DNA from: Hellea balneolensis
GTDB lineage: Bacteria > Pseudomonadota > Alphaproteobacteria > Caulobacterales > Maricaulaceae
Length of the DNA stretch: 9,162 nucleotides
NCBI GenBank assembly: GCA_003233025.1
Contig: QIKS01000051.1
Location: 1-9,162 of the forward strand
Direction: 5' to 3'
In this document: piece by piece, positions 1 through 6,038 of the stretch
Numbering within the stretch: position 1 is the first letter of the stretch
How the letters are laid out: each line of letters opens with the position of its first letter
Position numbers and translations under genes: made by a program
Notes under the pieces: generated by a model
What the model saw: the letters and a program-made list of their open reading frames with translations, nothing else
Told to the model about the DNA's origin: nothing
Databases searched by the model: none

Positions 1-976
1 CGGTAATGCCTGCCAGCCGGGTACGGCCACCGGATTTCACATTAATCATCGATTGGCCGATCATGGCGCAACCACCCATGCCGCCAAAAAATCCGGTTAC
101 CGTATTGGCAATCCCTTGGGCGACGCATTCTTTTGAAGCTCCACCGCGTTTGCCCGTCATTTCGCCGACCAGGTTCAGGGTAAGCAAGCTTTCAATTAAG
201 CCAATGGCGGCTAGAATTAAGGAATAAGGCAGGATGATCTTTAAGGTTTCGAGATTAAACGGCACCGTCGGCAAATGCCAAGTGGGCAGGCCGCCTTTAA
301 TGGACGCCAGGTCGCCAACGCGCGGCACATCAATCCCAAACCCGATCACAAGAGCAGCAACAATGCCAATGCCCGCCAAGGGAGCGGGGATAATATTGGT
401 GATTTTGGGCATGGTCCAGATAATCGCCATGGTCAGTCCGACCAGGCCCAATGTTAACAACATGGGCACGGCGTCCAGCCAAACCTTGGCACCTTCCGGC
501 CCGGTTTTAAATTGGGATAATTGCGCCATGAAAATCACAATCGCCAGCCCGTTAACAAAACCGAGCATGACGGGATGGGGGACAAGGCGGATGAATTTAC
601 CCAGATGAAACACCCCGGCCAATATCTGCATCAGCCCCATAAGGACCACTGTTGCAAATAAATATTCGACCCCGTGGTGGGAGACAAGCTCGACCATAAC
701 GACGGCCAGCGCCCCGGTAGCGCCCGAAATCATGCCGGGGCGTCCGCCGATCACCGCCGTGATCAGGCCGACGATAAAAGCGGCGTAAAGCCCGACTAAG
801 GGATGAACACCGGCGACAAAAGAAAACGCCACGGCTTCGGGAACCAGGGCCAGAGCAACCGTCAACCCGGCCAAAACCTCGATTTTGATGCGGGTAGGTG
901 TGAAGGTGGTAAAGGCCGGGTTGCGCCATCGGGTAAAAGAAAGATTGTCGGCAAAGGCGGAGAGCGTTGGCTTCAT
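1..976 (-). CDS. SulP family inorganic anion transporter, N-terminal part (gene runs off the left edge)
   Basis: Inner-membrane anion transporter of the SulP (SLC26-like) family, whose members carry sulfate, bicarbonate or dicarboxylates; the substrate cannot be read here. About 325 codons are visible. After a polar N-terminus (residues 1-30) come repeated hydrophobic segments. The first has the family's TM1 pattern ([10 protein letters not shown], about 44-53), followed by [10 protein letters not shown] (58-67), [11 protein letters not shown] (84-94) in TM3, a conserved Glu in IGLIESLL (about 258-265), and [20 protein letters not shown] (301-320) in the part matching the SulP signature region. 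The rest of the membrane domain and any C-terminal STAS domain lie outside the window. The start is taken at 976 (MKPTLSAF). An in-frame ATG 12 bases upstream at 988 (MDLT) is equally possible, and neither has a clear Shine-Dalgarno sequence on this strand. The family assignment is firm; the start is uncertain. Confidence 0.9.
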   Translation of the reverse strand, partial: MKPTLSAFADNLSFTRWRNPAFTTFTPTRIKIEVLAGLTVALALVPEAVAFSFVAGVHPLVGLYAAFIVGLITAVIGGRPGMISGATGALAVVMVELVSHHGVEYLFATVVLMGLMQILAGVFHLGKFIRLVPHPVMLGFVNGLAIVIFMAQLSQFKTGPEGAKVWLDAVPMLLTLGLVGLTMAIIWTMPKITNIIPAPLAGIGIVAALVIGFGIDVPRVGDLASIKGGLPTWHLPTVPFNLETLKIILPYSLILAAIGLIESLLTLNLVGEMTGKRGGASKECVAQGIANTVTGFFGGMGGCAMIGQSMINVKSGGRTRLAGIT

Positions 977-1010
977 TGTTAAATCCATATAGGAGGGGTC
1001 GTATTGCGCC

Positions 1011-1038
1011 TACATAGTCATTTACCAGATGAAGGCAA
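1011..1038 (-). promoter_or_regulatory. Possible promoter of the SulP gene
   Basis: Read on the minus strand, TTGCCT (1038-1033) and TATGTA (1016-1011) are separated by 16 bases. This puts the transcription start roughly 15-30 bases before the two candidate start codons. The matches to the sigma70 hexamers are partial (4/6 and 3/6), so this is only a candidate. It lies downstream of the minus-strand terminator at 1082-1110, which fits the transporter having its own promoter. Confidence 0.25.
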
Positions 1039-1081
1039 AAGAAAACTTCAAATACTGAGGCAAATTATCCGCCATTTGGGC

Positions 1082-1110
1082 AAAAAAAATGGGAGCTAAA
1101 GAAAGCTCCC
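1082..1110 (-). terminator. Rho-independent terminator on the minus strand
   Basis: GGGAGCT (1091-1097) and AGCTCCC (1104-1110) form a perfect 7-bp stem with a 6-base loop. On the minus strand the stem is followed by A and then eight T residues (1089-1082). There is no T-run on the plus-strand side, so it acts leftward only. No minus-strand protein gene ends here; the nearest gene to the right is on the plus strand. The transcript it ends must therefore start within about 230 bases, or be antisense. Confidence 0.8.
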
Positions 1111-1160
1111 AAAGGTGTTAGGTGAATGGTGGGGTGTCTTCTAGGGAAGACTTCACCTTT
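1082..1160 (-). ncRNA. Candidate small regulatory RNA, not matched to a known family
   Basis: Reading the minus strand from about 1160, the RNA would begin AAAGGUGAA and fold at once. AGGUGAA (1158-1152) pairs with UUCACCU (1126-1120), enclosing a perfect 6-bp hairpin GUCUUC/GAAGAC (1151-1146 with 1141-1136) with a CCUA loop. A C-rich unpaired stretch ACCCCACCA (1135-1127) sits on the 3' side. A linker leads to a 7-bp terminator hairpin and eight U residues. An alternative 7-bp pairing, AAAGGUG (1160-1154) with CACCUUU (1117-1111), competes with the outer stem. The exposed C-rich segment resembles the target-pairing loops of many bacterial sRNAs, which bind G-rich ribosome-binding sites; that function is inference. 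It could instead be a leader or attenuator of the SulP gene about 95 bases downstream on the same strand. Confidence 0.5.
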
Positions 1161-1189
1161 ATTAAAGAATATACTTAAGAAAAAGTTAA
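1161..1189 (-). promoter_or_regulatory. Candidate promoter for the small RNA
   Basis: On the minus strand TTAACT (1189-1184, 4/6 to TTGACA) is followed after exactly 17 bases by TTTAAT (1166-1161, 5/6 to TATAAT). This predicts a start near 1154. A second -10-like hexamer, TATATT (1173-1168), would place the start at 1160-1161, exactly where the 5' stem begins, but it lacks a good -35. Either is plausible by sequence only. Confidence 0.4.
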
Positions 1190-1211
1190 CAGGGTGCGTT
1201 TTTTTAAGATT

Positions 1212-1229
1212 GATTCATGTTTATGAATC
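1212..1229. repeat. Perfect inverted repeat, possible operator
   Basis: GATTCAT (1212-1218) and ATGAATC (1223-1229) are perfect 7-base arms around GTTT. The repeat lies 42 bases upstream of the -35 of the plus-strand promoter and about 20 bases upstream of the candidate sRNA promoter. It has no T-run, is AT-rich and would make a weak RNA hairpin, so a binding site for a dimeric regulator is more likely than a terminator. No regulator gene is nearby. Confidence 0.4.
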
Positions 1230-1270
1230 GGGTGCTAATATTTTCAATTTTACACAAGGGGTTAGACTTG

Positions 1271-1299
1271 TTGTTTTTATCGAGACAGGCGCCTATAAG
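1271..1299 (+). promoter_or_regulatory. Promoter of the exported-protein gene
   Basis: TTGTTT (1271-1276) and TATAAG (1294-1299, 5/6 to consensus) are separated by exactly 17 bases, giving a start near 1306 and a 5' leader of about 22 bases before the ATG at 1328. The 8-base palindrome AGGCGCCT (1287-1294) fills the end of the spacer and touches the -10, a position where a bound repressor could block polymerase. The promoter is moderately supported; the operator idea is inference. Confidence 0.5.
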
Positions 1300-1327
1300 A
1301 GACAAAATAGACAAAAACGGACTGAAA

Positions 1328-1987
1328 ATGAAAATTTTAAATGATATGAGATCCCTGACGGGATCTGGTTTTGTAGCTGCTTTGTTGCTGGCACAAATTG
1401 CCATCACGCCAATGGCGCAAGCGCAAGAAAGCGATGATCAATTAAGCCGCCTGCTTGCATGTCGAGGCATTGGCGAGGCGCAAGGCCGGCTTGCCTGTTT
1501 TGACAAGGCTTCAGAAGCTCTGGAAACGGCGACAAAAAGCGGTGATTTGGTGACGATCACAAAGGCGGATGTGCAAGGAATTCAAGAGGATGGGTTTGGG
1601 TTTAATTTGCCATCATTACCGAAATTGTCGTCAATTTTTGGTATTTCAAAATCCGGTGATGACGGGCTTGCCAAGGAACAAAAACGCGCTGACAAAAATG
1701 CCAAAAAGGCGGAGAGAGAGGCGAAAACCGGCATTAGTCGCGACGGGGAAGGTAGAATTAACAAGGCAATTGTTCCTATCGTATCCCTTCAAGTATTTGG
1801 CCGCGGTAAAACCCGGTTTTATCTTGAAAACGGGCAGGTTTGGGAACAGACTAATGGGCCTGATTTAGGATTGAAAATTCGCAAAAACCGGCCTTTGGCG
1901 GCCCATATACTCCGGGGCGCTCTCAGTGGATTTAGGATGCGGGTTAATGGCAAAGGCCGGATGGTTAATGTTCGCCGGATTAAATAA
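1328..1987 (+). CDS. Exported protein of unknown function with a CR...CFD N-terminal module
   Basis: A 219-residue protein. The start at 1328 (MKILNDMRS) gives a classical signal peptide: positive start, hydrophobic core GFVAALLLAQIAI (about 14-26), and AQA (30-32) as a signal peptidase I site, so it should be periplasmic or outer-membrane associated. An upstream in-frame ATG at 1217 would add 37 residues ahead of the signal and precede the promoter. Residues 38-58 hold LLACRGIGEAQGRLACFD, a paired-cysteine pattern (C45, C57) seen at the start of many proteobacterial exported hypotheticals and resembling that of TagO-like proteins. A Gly/Ser-rich stretch and a Lys-rich charged segment (117-133) follow. 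The C-terminal part (about 148-219), with YLENGQVWEQT and a basic tail, looks like a small beta-rich domain. Function unknown; no T6SS genes are nearby. A bidirectional terminator follows. Confidence 0.8.
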   Translation: MKILNDMRSLTGSGFVAALLLAQIAITPMAQAQESDDQLSRLLACRGIGEAQGRLACFDKASEALETATKSGDLVTITKADVQGIQEDGFGFNLPSLPKLSSIFGISKSGDDGLAKEQKRADKNAKKAEREAKTGISRDGEGRINKAIVPIVSLQVFGRGKTRFYLENGQVWEQTNGPDLGLKIRKNRPLAAHILRGALSGFRMRVNGKGRMVNVRRIK

Positions 1988-2020
1988 TAAAAAAGGGGCC
2001 TTGCGGCCCCTAGTTTTCAT
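1988..2020. terminator. Bidirectional terminator between convergent genes
   Basis: GGGGCC (1995-2000) and GGCCCC (2005-2010), extended by the A1994-T2011 pair, form a strong GC stem with loop TTGC. On the plus strand it is followed by AGTTTTCATT. On the minus strand it is followed by a run of six or more T residues (complement of 1989-1994). It fits termination of both the exported-protein gene and the leftward operon ending at 2038. Confidence 0.85.
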
Positions 2021-2037
2021 TACAATAATTCGTTTGT

Positions 2038-2622
2038 TTACTCAGTGATTTCGATCAATTGGACATGAAATACCAAGGGTGATGCAGGCGGAATGGAGCC
2101 GCGCCCGGCGGGGCCGTAGGCGAGGTCGGACGGGATATAAAACGTCCAGGCATCACAAGGGCGCATCAAAGCCACACCTTCGGTCCAACCGGGAATAACG
2201 CCGCTTAGGGGGAAGGATATGTCCGCTCCCCGGTCATAAGAGCTGTCAAATGTATTGCCGTCGCGAAACTGGCCGTGATAATTGACGCGGACTTTCTGGG
2301 TGGTGAGCGGATTTGGCCCGTCTGCATTGCCGCTTGTGTTGACGCGGTATTGTAGGCCAGAGGCTGTGGTTGTAACGCCGTCCAATTTACCATTAGCTTC
2401 AAGCCAGGCTGCTTGATCCAGCGTTGGGTCTGCGACCTCATCTGAATAGCTGCTGATATCGGCCAAAACATTTTCTGGCGCACAGACGCGCAGTGCGGCC
2501 ATTTTTACGGCTTCAGCGGCGATCTTTGCTTGTTCTTTTGCCGCTTTTTCTTCCGGGCTATCGCCGCACGATGCGAGGAGGAGCACGCTGGCGAGCAGGG
2601 CGAGTTTTGAATATGGTTTCAT
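2038..2622 (-). CDS. FKBP-type peptidyl-prolyl cis-trans isomerase lipoprotein
   Basis: A 194-residue periplasmic folding helper that interconverts cis and trans X-Pro bonds. The N-terminus is a lipoprotein signal with lipobox LASC (16-19), so C19 should be lipidated. D21 is close to the anchor, but position +2 is Gly, so outer-membrane sorting is plausible. An Ala/Lys/Glu-rich helix (24-45) follows. The FKBP domain spans about 85-193 and keeps the expected binding-site residues: Y115 (VNYHG), F125-D126, F137, V142-I143 (SGVIPGW), W146, Y169 (LAYG) and F185. A good ribosome-binding site (AAGGA, about 8 bases from the ATG) supports the start. It lies 36 bases after pgk on the same strand with no terminator between, so it is probably co-transcribed with gap-pgk, and the terminator at 1994-2011 ends the operon. 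Family assignment is firm; clients are unknown. Confidence 0.92.
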   Translation of the reverse strand: MKPYSKLALLASVLLLASCGDSPEEKAAKEQAKIAAEAVKMAALRVCAPENVLADISSYSDEVADPTLDQAAWLEANGKLDGVTTTASGLQYRVNTSGNADGPNPLTTQKVRVNYHGQFRDGNTFDSSYDRGADISFPLSGVIPGWTEGVALMRPCDAWTFYIPSDLAYGPAGRGSIPPASPLVFHVQLIEITE

Positions 2623-2658
2623 GGAAATGTCCTTTTGTTTTGGTTTTGTTGCTTTGCT

Positions 2659-3882
2659 TTAATCTGATTTTTTCAAAATTTCAATACCGGGAAGGGATTT
2701 ACCTTCCGTCCATTGCAAAAAAGCCCCGCCTGCGGTTGAAATAAAACTAAACCCGTCGGCGGCGCGGGCATGGTTTAAGGCGGCAACAGTATCTCCGCCG
2801 CCCGCTACGGCAATCAAGCCGTGGGCTTTAACCCGGCGGCTGGCATAGCGGGCCACTTCAATGGTTGCGGTATCAAATGGCGGCAGCTCAAACGCGCCGA
2901 GCGGGCCATTCCAGATCAGGGTTTGGCAGCGGTCGATAGCGTCGAGTAGGCGGGTGACCGTCTTGGGGCCGGCGTCCAAAATCATCTCGCCGTCTTTGAG
3001 CTCGTCCAGAGCGCATACCCGGTGCGGGGCGTGGGCTTTAAAGTCCGTAGCCACTACAACATCCACCGGCAGGAGGATTTCACAATTGGCGATTTTGGCA
3101 TTGTCCAATATTTCCAGCGCCGTGTTTTTCAAGCCGTGTTCGCACAAGGAGGCACCAACCTCATGACCAAGTGCGGCCAAAAACGTATTGGCCATGCCGC
3201 CGCCAATGGCCAAATAGTCAAGCTTGGTCGTCAGATTGTTTAAAAGATCGATTTTTGTCGAGACTTTAGCCCCGCCGACAAGGCCCATGACCGGGTGTTT
3301 GGGAACGTCCAGAGCCATGCTGAGATGGTCAAGTTCGCGCTCCATGGCCAGACCGGCATAGGCGGGCAGGGCGAGCCCAACCCCGGTGGTTGAAGCTTGC
3401 GCACGGTGGGCAACGGAAAATGCATCGTGGATAAAAATATCGCCGAGATCCGCCAAAGCCTGCGCAAAAGCCGGATCATAGCCTTTTTGTCCGTCTTTGG
3501 TGTGGGTTTCGCCGGGGTGGAAACGGGTGTTTTCCAAAAGCAGCACACCGCCTTGGGCTAGCGTGTCGACGATAGCGCGAGTTTGAGGGCCAATGCAGTC
3601 TGGCGCGAACAATACCGGCGTTTCCAGTAGTTTTGACAGGGGGGTTGCGAGGGTGGCCAAAGAAGCGGCCGGATCAAATTTCCCGTCCGGCCTGCCAAAA
3701 TGGCTGAGCAAAATTGTGCGCGCCCCGCTGGCTTGCAGTGCTTTTATGGTGGGTATGGCAGCCCGAAGCCTTGTGTCGTCGCTGATACGACCATCCCCGT
3801 CCAGAGGGACATTGAAATCAACACGAACAAGGACGCGTTTTTGGGCCGTATCGACGTCCTCAAGTCTGCGAAAATCGACCAT
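2659..3882 (-). CDS. pgk: Phosphoglycerate kinase
   Basis: Cytosolic glycolytic enzyme that transfers phosphate from 1,3-bisphosphoglycerate to ADP, giving ATP and 3-phosphoglycerate; reversible in gluconeogenesis. The 407 residues match the usual bacterial length of about 390-400. Landmarks in order: VRVDFNVPL (19-27), LLSHFGRPDG (58-67), LLLENTRFHPGE (114-125), the substrate-site DAFSVAHRAQAST (153-165, usually DAFGTAHRAH), GGAKVSTK (203-210), AIGGGMANTFL (225-235), WNGPLGAFE (324-332), the nucleotide-site AVAGGGDTVAAL (358-369) and STAGGAFLQW (382-391). The basic substrate-binding residues R38, R120 and R160 are present. It starts 12 bases after the gap stop codon, without a strong ribosome-binding site of its own, which suggests translational coupling. 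Confidence 0.98.
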   Translation of the reverse strand: MVDFRRLEDVDTAQKRVLVRVDFNVPLDGDGRISDDTRLRAAIPTIKALQASGARTILLSHFGRPDGKFDPAASLATLATPLSKLLETPVLFAPDCIGPQTRAIVDTLAQGGVLLLENTRFHPGETHTKDGQKGYDPAFAQALADLGDIFIHDAFSVAHRAQASTTGVGLALPAYAGLAMERELDHLSMALDVPKHPVMGLVGGAKVSTKIDLLNNLTTKLDYLAIGGGMANTFLAALGHEVGASLCEHGLKNTALEILDNAKIANCEILLPVDVVVATDFKAHAPHRVCALDELKDGEMILDAGPKTVTRLLDAIDRCQTLIWNGPLGAFELPPFDTATIEVARYASRRVKAHGLIAVAGGGDTVAALNHARAADGFSFISTAGGAFLQWTEGKSLPGIEILKKSD

Positions 3883-3894
3883 AATTGCTTTCGT

Positions 3895-4902
3895 TTATGT
3901 GGCCTGTTTCATTTGCCGCGCCACATCAATCATCCGGTTAGCAAAGCCCCACTCATTATCATACCAGGCAATAACCTTGACCAGATCATCATGCAAAACC
4001 TCGGTGAGGGGAGCTGCGAAAATAGCGGAATGGGGGTCGTGGTTGAGATCAGAGGATACCAGTGGTTCTTCCGTATAGCGGATCACCCCTTTGAGATCGC
4101 CTTCACTGGCAGCTTTGACGGCAGCGTTAAGCTCGCTCACGCTGGTATTGCGCTTGGGCTGAAACGCCAAATCAACCAGTGAGACATTGGCCGTTGGCAC
4201 CCGAATGGCGGAGCCGTGCAATTTACCTTCAAGTTCCGGCAAGACAAGCCCGACGGCGCGGGCAGCACCCGTTGATGTGGGGATCATGTTTTGAGCGGCG
4301 GCGCGGGCGCGGTACATGTCTTTGTGGGAGCTGTCTAATATCCGCTGATCCAAGGTATAAGAATGGATTGTTGTCATAAACCCGCGCGTAATCCCGACAC
4401 TTTCCATCAGGACTTTGGCCAAAGGTGCCAGGCAATTCGTTGTACAAGATGCACACGAGACAATTTTATCATTAGCGGTTAAATCGGTATGGTTCACACC
4501 ATAGACAATCGTCTTGTCAACGCCTTTAGCGGGCGCGGAAATCAAAACCTTGTTGCCGCCGGCATCCAAATGGGCCTGCACGCTTTCGCCTGTGCGAAAA
4601 AAACCTGAGCATTCCATGACAACATCAATATCCAAAGAAGCCCAATCAATATCCGCCGGATTGCGCTCATGGGTCACCCGCACTTTGCCCGTGCCAAAAT
4701 CTATGCTGTTCTCACTGATTGTGACGTCATTGCAAAACGGGCCGTGGATACTGTCATAGCGCAGGAGGTGAGCTTGCATATCCAAAGCACCGGGAGAGTT
4801 TATCGCAACGATTTCCACATCCTCTAGGCCGTATTCGACAACAGAACGGACAATAAGACGGCCAATACGACCAAACCCGTTAATGGCGATGCGTAAACTC
4901 AT
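3895..4902 (-). CDS. gap: Glyceraldehyde-3-phosphate dehydrogenase, type I
   Basis: Oxidises and phosphorylates glyceraldehyde-3-phosphate to 1,3-bisphosphoglycerate, the substrate of the next gene's product. It has 335 residues, the normal length. The Rossmann start INGFGRIGR (7-15), the catalytic motif ASCTTNC with nucleophile C153, the partner H180 (TTIHSYT), phosphate-site residues around STGAAR, and the C-terminal WYDNEWG are all present. Two cofactor positions are unusual. The fingerprint region reads INSPG (34-38), so the acidic residue that normally holds the adenosine ribose of NAD is Ser36. The LP pair before HKD (187-188 of the Bacillus enzyme) is SS (191-192). Both changes resemble those of NADP-using GAPDHs, so dual or NADP preference is inferred. 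The E. coli Epd look-alike is less likely because of the pgk neighbour. The start is supported by GGAG about 8 bases upstream. Confidence 0.97.
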   Translation of the reverse strand: MSLRIAINGFGRIGRLIVRSVVEYGLEDVEIVAINSPGALDMQAHLLRYDSIHGPFCNDVTISENSIDFGTGKVRVTHERNPADIDWASLDIDVVMECSGFFRTGESVQAHLDAGGNKVLISAPAKGVDKTIVYGVNHTDLTANDKIVSCASCTTNCLAPLAKVLMESVGITRGFMTTIHSYTLDQRILDSSHKDMYRARAAAQNMIPTSTGAARAVGLVLPELEGKLHGSAIRVPTANVSLVDLAFQPKRNTSVSELNAAVKAASEGDLKGVIRYTEEPLVSSDLNHDPHSAIFAAPLTEVLHDDLVKVIAWYDNEWGFANRMIDVARQMKQAT

Positions 4903-5039
4903 AGGAAAGCTCCGATGGGATATTCATGTGGTTAACTGCATGCCTTACAATGTATAACGGGCAATACAAGTAAAATTGGCTTGGCGGAACGCCTTTCTTG
5001 GGTCACTATATGCACAAATAAACCAGATTCGGTAATTTT
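4903..5039. other. Divergent promoter region between gap and the DUF4164-zapA operon
   Basis: These 137 bases must hold promoters for both directions, but no clean sigma70 pair stands out. On the plus strand TTGGCG (4981-4986) precedes CACTAT (5004-5009) by 17 bases, which is a weak match. A small GGCG/CGCC hairpin (4983-4993) overlaps it. Nothing resembling a dif site or a riboswitch was seen. Confidence 0.4.
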
Positions 5040-5369
5040 ATGACAAACCAGTCGCAAGACCAAGGCTCAACAAACGGCTCAACGAACGGCGGAGCTACGG
5101 TAAAAGATGCGGCAGATCGTCTTCAACGCGCTCTTAAATCCCTTGAAAATGAGCTTGGCCCGATGGTTAAGCAGCTTGGCAAGTTGCAATCAAGTGCACA
5201 AGGCGATACGGCGAAAAACGAAGATTTGGCCGAACAAGTTCAGCGCGCCCAACTGCGCGAGCAACAATATAAAGAACGAGAACGCGAGTTCTCAAACCTG
5301 GCGCAAGAAACAACACGCGAGCTGGATACGGTAATTTCGCATGTGCTGGGTGCGCTTGGCGATGATTAG
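5040..5369 (+). CDS. DUF4164-like coiled-coil protein upstream of zapA
   Basis: A 109-residue cytoplasmic protein with no signal or membrane segment. A polar Ser/Thr/Asn/Gly-rich tail (1-19) is followed by about 80 residues of heptad-like helix rich in Leu, Gln, Glu and Lys (about 22-97), and a short end HVLGALGDD. Size, composition and position directly before zapA match the DUF4164 family, which alphaproteobacteria commonly carry here; its function is not established. A role with ZapA in division-ring assembly is inference from the neighbour. The stop codon is 20 bases before zapA. The ATG has no strong Shine-Dalgarno sequence. Confidence 0.75.
   Translation: MTNQSQDQGSTNGSTNGGATVKDAADRLQRALKSLENELGPMVKQLGKLQSSAQGDTAKNEDLAEQVQRAQLREQQYKEREREFSNLAQETTRELDTVISHVLGALGDD
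5064..5087 (+). repeat. 12-base tandem duplication inside the DUF4164-like gene
   Basis: GGCTCAACAAAC (5064-5075) is repeated at 5076-5087 with one difference (GGCTCAACGAAC). It encodes two GSTN units in the disordered N-terminal tail. In-frame tandem units of this kind can change copy number between strains without breaking the gene. Confidence 0.8.
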
Positions 5370-5389
5370 ACAAAAGGTGAGAATGAGGC

Positions 5390-5752
5390 ATGGGTAAAGT
5401 CAGCCTGGACATTAATGGCCGCAAATATGCGCTTGGCTGCGATGACGGTGAGGAAGAGCGCTTGCTGCGCCTCGGCTCCAAGCTCAACAAGCGGGTCAAG
5501 GAGATGGCCAATCAATTTGGCCAGATCGGTGATCTGCGCCTGCTGGTCATGGCTGGCATTGCCATGACGGACGAGCTTGACGAACTGACCCAAAACTTAG
5601 AGGCCCAAGCTAGAGAGATGAATGCGGAGTTGCGCAAGGAAAGCGAAGCCGCGCTTGCCGGCGCCCAAAAGTCAGAAACCACTGCCGCCGATGCTCTTGC
5701 CGACGCTGCCAAGCGTATCGAAAAACTGGCCGAGAAATTATCCAGCGATTAG
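5390..5752 (+). CDS. zapA: Cell division protein ZapA
   Basis: Cytoplasmic protein that binds FtsZ and bundles its filaments at mid-cell. The 120 residues are typical. The N-terminal globular part carries VSLDINGRKYALGCDDGEEERL (residues 4-25), with the usual basic turn and the acidic E-E-x-R/L stretch, then AMTDELDEL near the hinge. A long C-terminal coiled coil (about 60-117, Ala/Glu/Lys rich) mediates dimerisation. The upstream sequence has AAGGTGAG about 10 bases from the ATG. It is cotranscribed with the DUF4164-like gene and followed by the 6S RNA gene, the same zapA-ssrS order known from E. coli. Confidence 0.95.
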   Translation: MGKVSLDINGRKYALGCDDGEEERLLRLGSKLNKRVKEMANQFGQIGDLRLLVMAGIAMTDELDELTQNLEAQAREMNAELRKESEAALAGAQKSETTAADALADAAKRIEKLAEKLSSD

Positions 5753-5807
5753 GTTGTTTTAGTATTACCCCTTTAAACTCGTGGTCTCCCCAAAACATGT
5801 GGATGAG

Positions 5808-5881
5808 AGAAGCCGCCTTCCTTTATATATATCTACTTGTATTTTGTTTGCCGAACCGCCACATTAGGGCGGACGGCTTCT
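5808..5881 (+). repeat. Inverted repeat that pairs the zapA-ssrS spacer with the start of 6S RNA
   Basis: AGAAGCCG (5808-5815) is a perfect complement of CGGCTTCT (5874-5881). Inside it CCGCC (5856-5860) pairs with GGCGG (5868-5872). A transcript reading through from zapA could form this structure, which uses the same bases that close the 6S RNA stem. A role in separating or processing the two RNAs is only a suggestion. Confidence 0.45.
5837..5865 (+). promoter_or_regulatory. Candidate promoter of 6S RNA
   Basis: TTGTAT (5837-5842) and CACATT (5860-5865) are separated by 17 bases, predicting a start at about 5870-5872. That is where the closing stem of 6S RNA begins. The hexamers are weak matches (the -10 only 3/6), so the support comes mainly from position. 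Confidence 0.35.
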
Positions 5882-6033
5882 GCGGGTTTTGTGAGCAACA
5901 CGTATCCTGGGGACCTTAAACTTACCTTAGGGAACTGCCTCTGTTAAGACCGTGGTCTTATTACGCGGTGCCCACCTGAACTTCTGGTTCGCGAGGTTAC
6001 ACCGTTTTCCACATTGTCTGCGGCTGCCGTCAC
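5870..6033 (+). ncRNA. ssrS: 6S RNA
   Basis: Small RNA that mimics an open promoter and binds sigma70 RNA polymerase to adjust transcription as growth slows. The call rests on position directly after zapA and on structure. GACGGC (5872-5877) and GCCGTC (6026-6031) close a molecule of about 160 nt. GTG and AAC (5891-5899) can pair with GTT and CAC (5996-6002). TAAGAC/GTCTTA (5945-5960) with loop CGTG lies in the apical arm. The 3' element CCTGAAC TTCTG GTTC...AGGTTACA (5975-6001) closely matches the E. coli 6S element CCTTGAAC...GTTCAAGGGTTACA. Ends are estimated. No intrinsic terminator follows, in line with processing of the 3' end. The usual downstream folate gene is absent; xerC ends here on the other strand. 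Confidence 0.8.
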
Positions 6034-6038
6034 CGCAT

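Larger units (their letters stand above)
989..1327. other. Intergenic region with regulatory and RNA signals, no convincing protein gene
   Basis: These 339 bases separate the leftward transporter gene from the rightward exported-protein gene. They are AT-rich and contain, left to right: a weak minus-strand promoter, a strong minus-strand terminator, a nested hairpin and promoter that suggest a minus-strand small RNA, a T-rich stretch near 1199-1205, an 18-bp inverted repeat, and a plus-strand promoter. Reading frames here are short, lack recognisable domains, or overlap the hairpins. Confidence 0.7.

Noticed and set aside
597..929. 110-codon minus-strand frame
   Set aside because: It is a shadow of the SulP gene in another frame; the SulP frame shows family motifs throughout.
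1004..1099. 31-codon plus-strand frame starting with TTG, 7 bases after a perfect AGGAGG
   Set aside because: It has no recognisable domain, runs into the minus-strand terminator hairpin, and no plus-strand promoter is seen in front of it. The AGGAGG may be chance, though a small protein cannot be fully excluded.
1217..1327. Upstream in-frame start for the exported protein
   Set aside because: It would place 37 residues before a good signal peptide, starts inside the inverted repeat, and precedes the best promoter.
3700..4182. 160-codon plus-strand frame
   Set aside because: It lies antisense to gap and pgk, which are certain, and has no family features.
4983..4993. GGCG-GAA-CGCC hairpin as a terminator
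   Set aside because: It has only a 4-bp stem with a poor T-run and lies between divergent genes, where no terminator is expected.
4903..5039. Possible dif site, suggested by xerC in the window
   Set aside because: No 28-base sequence with the two Xer half-sites was found here or in the other intergenic regions.
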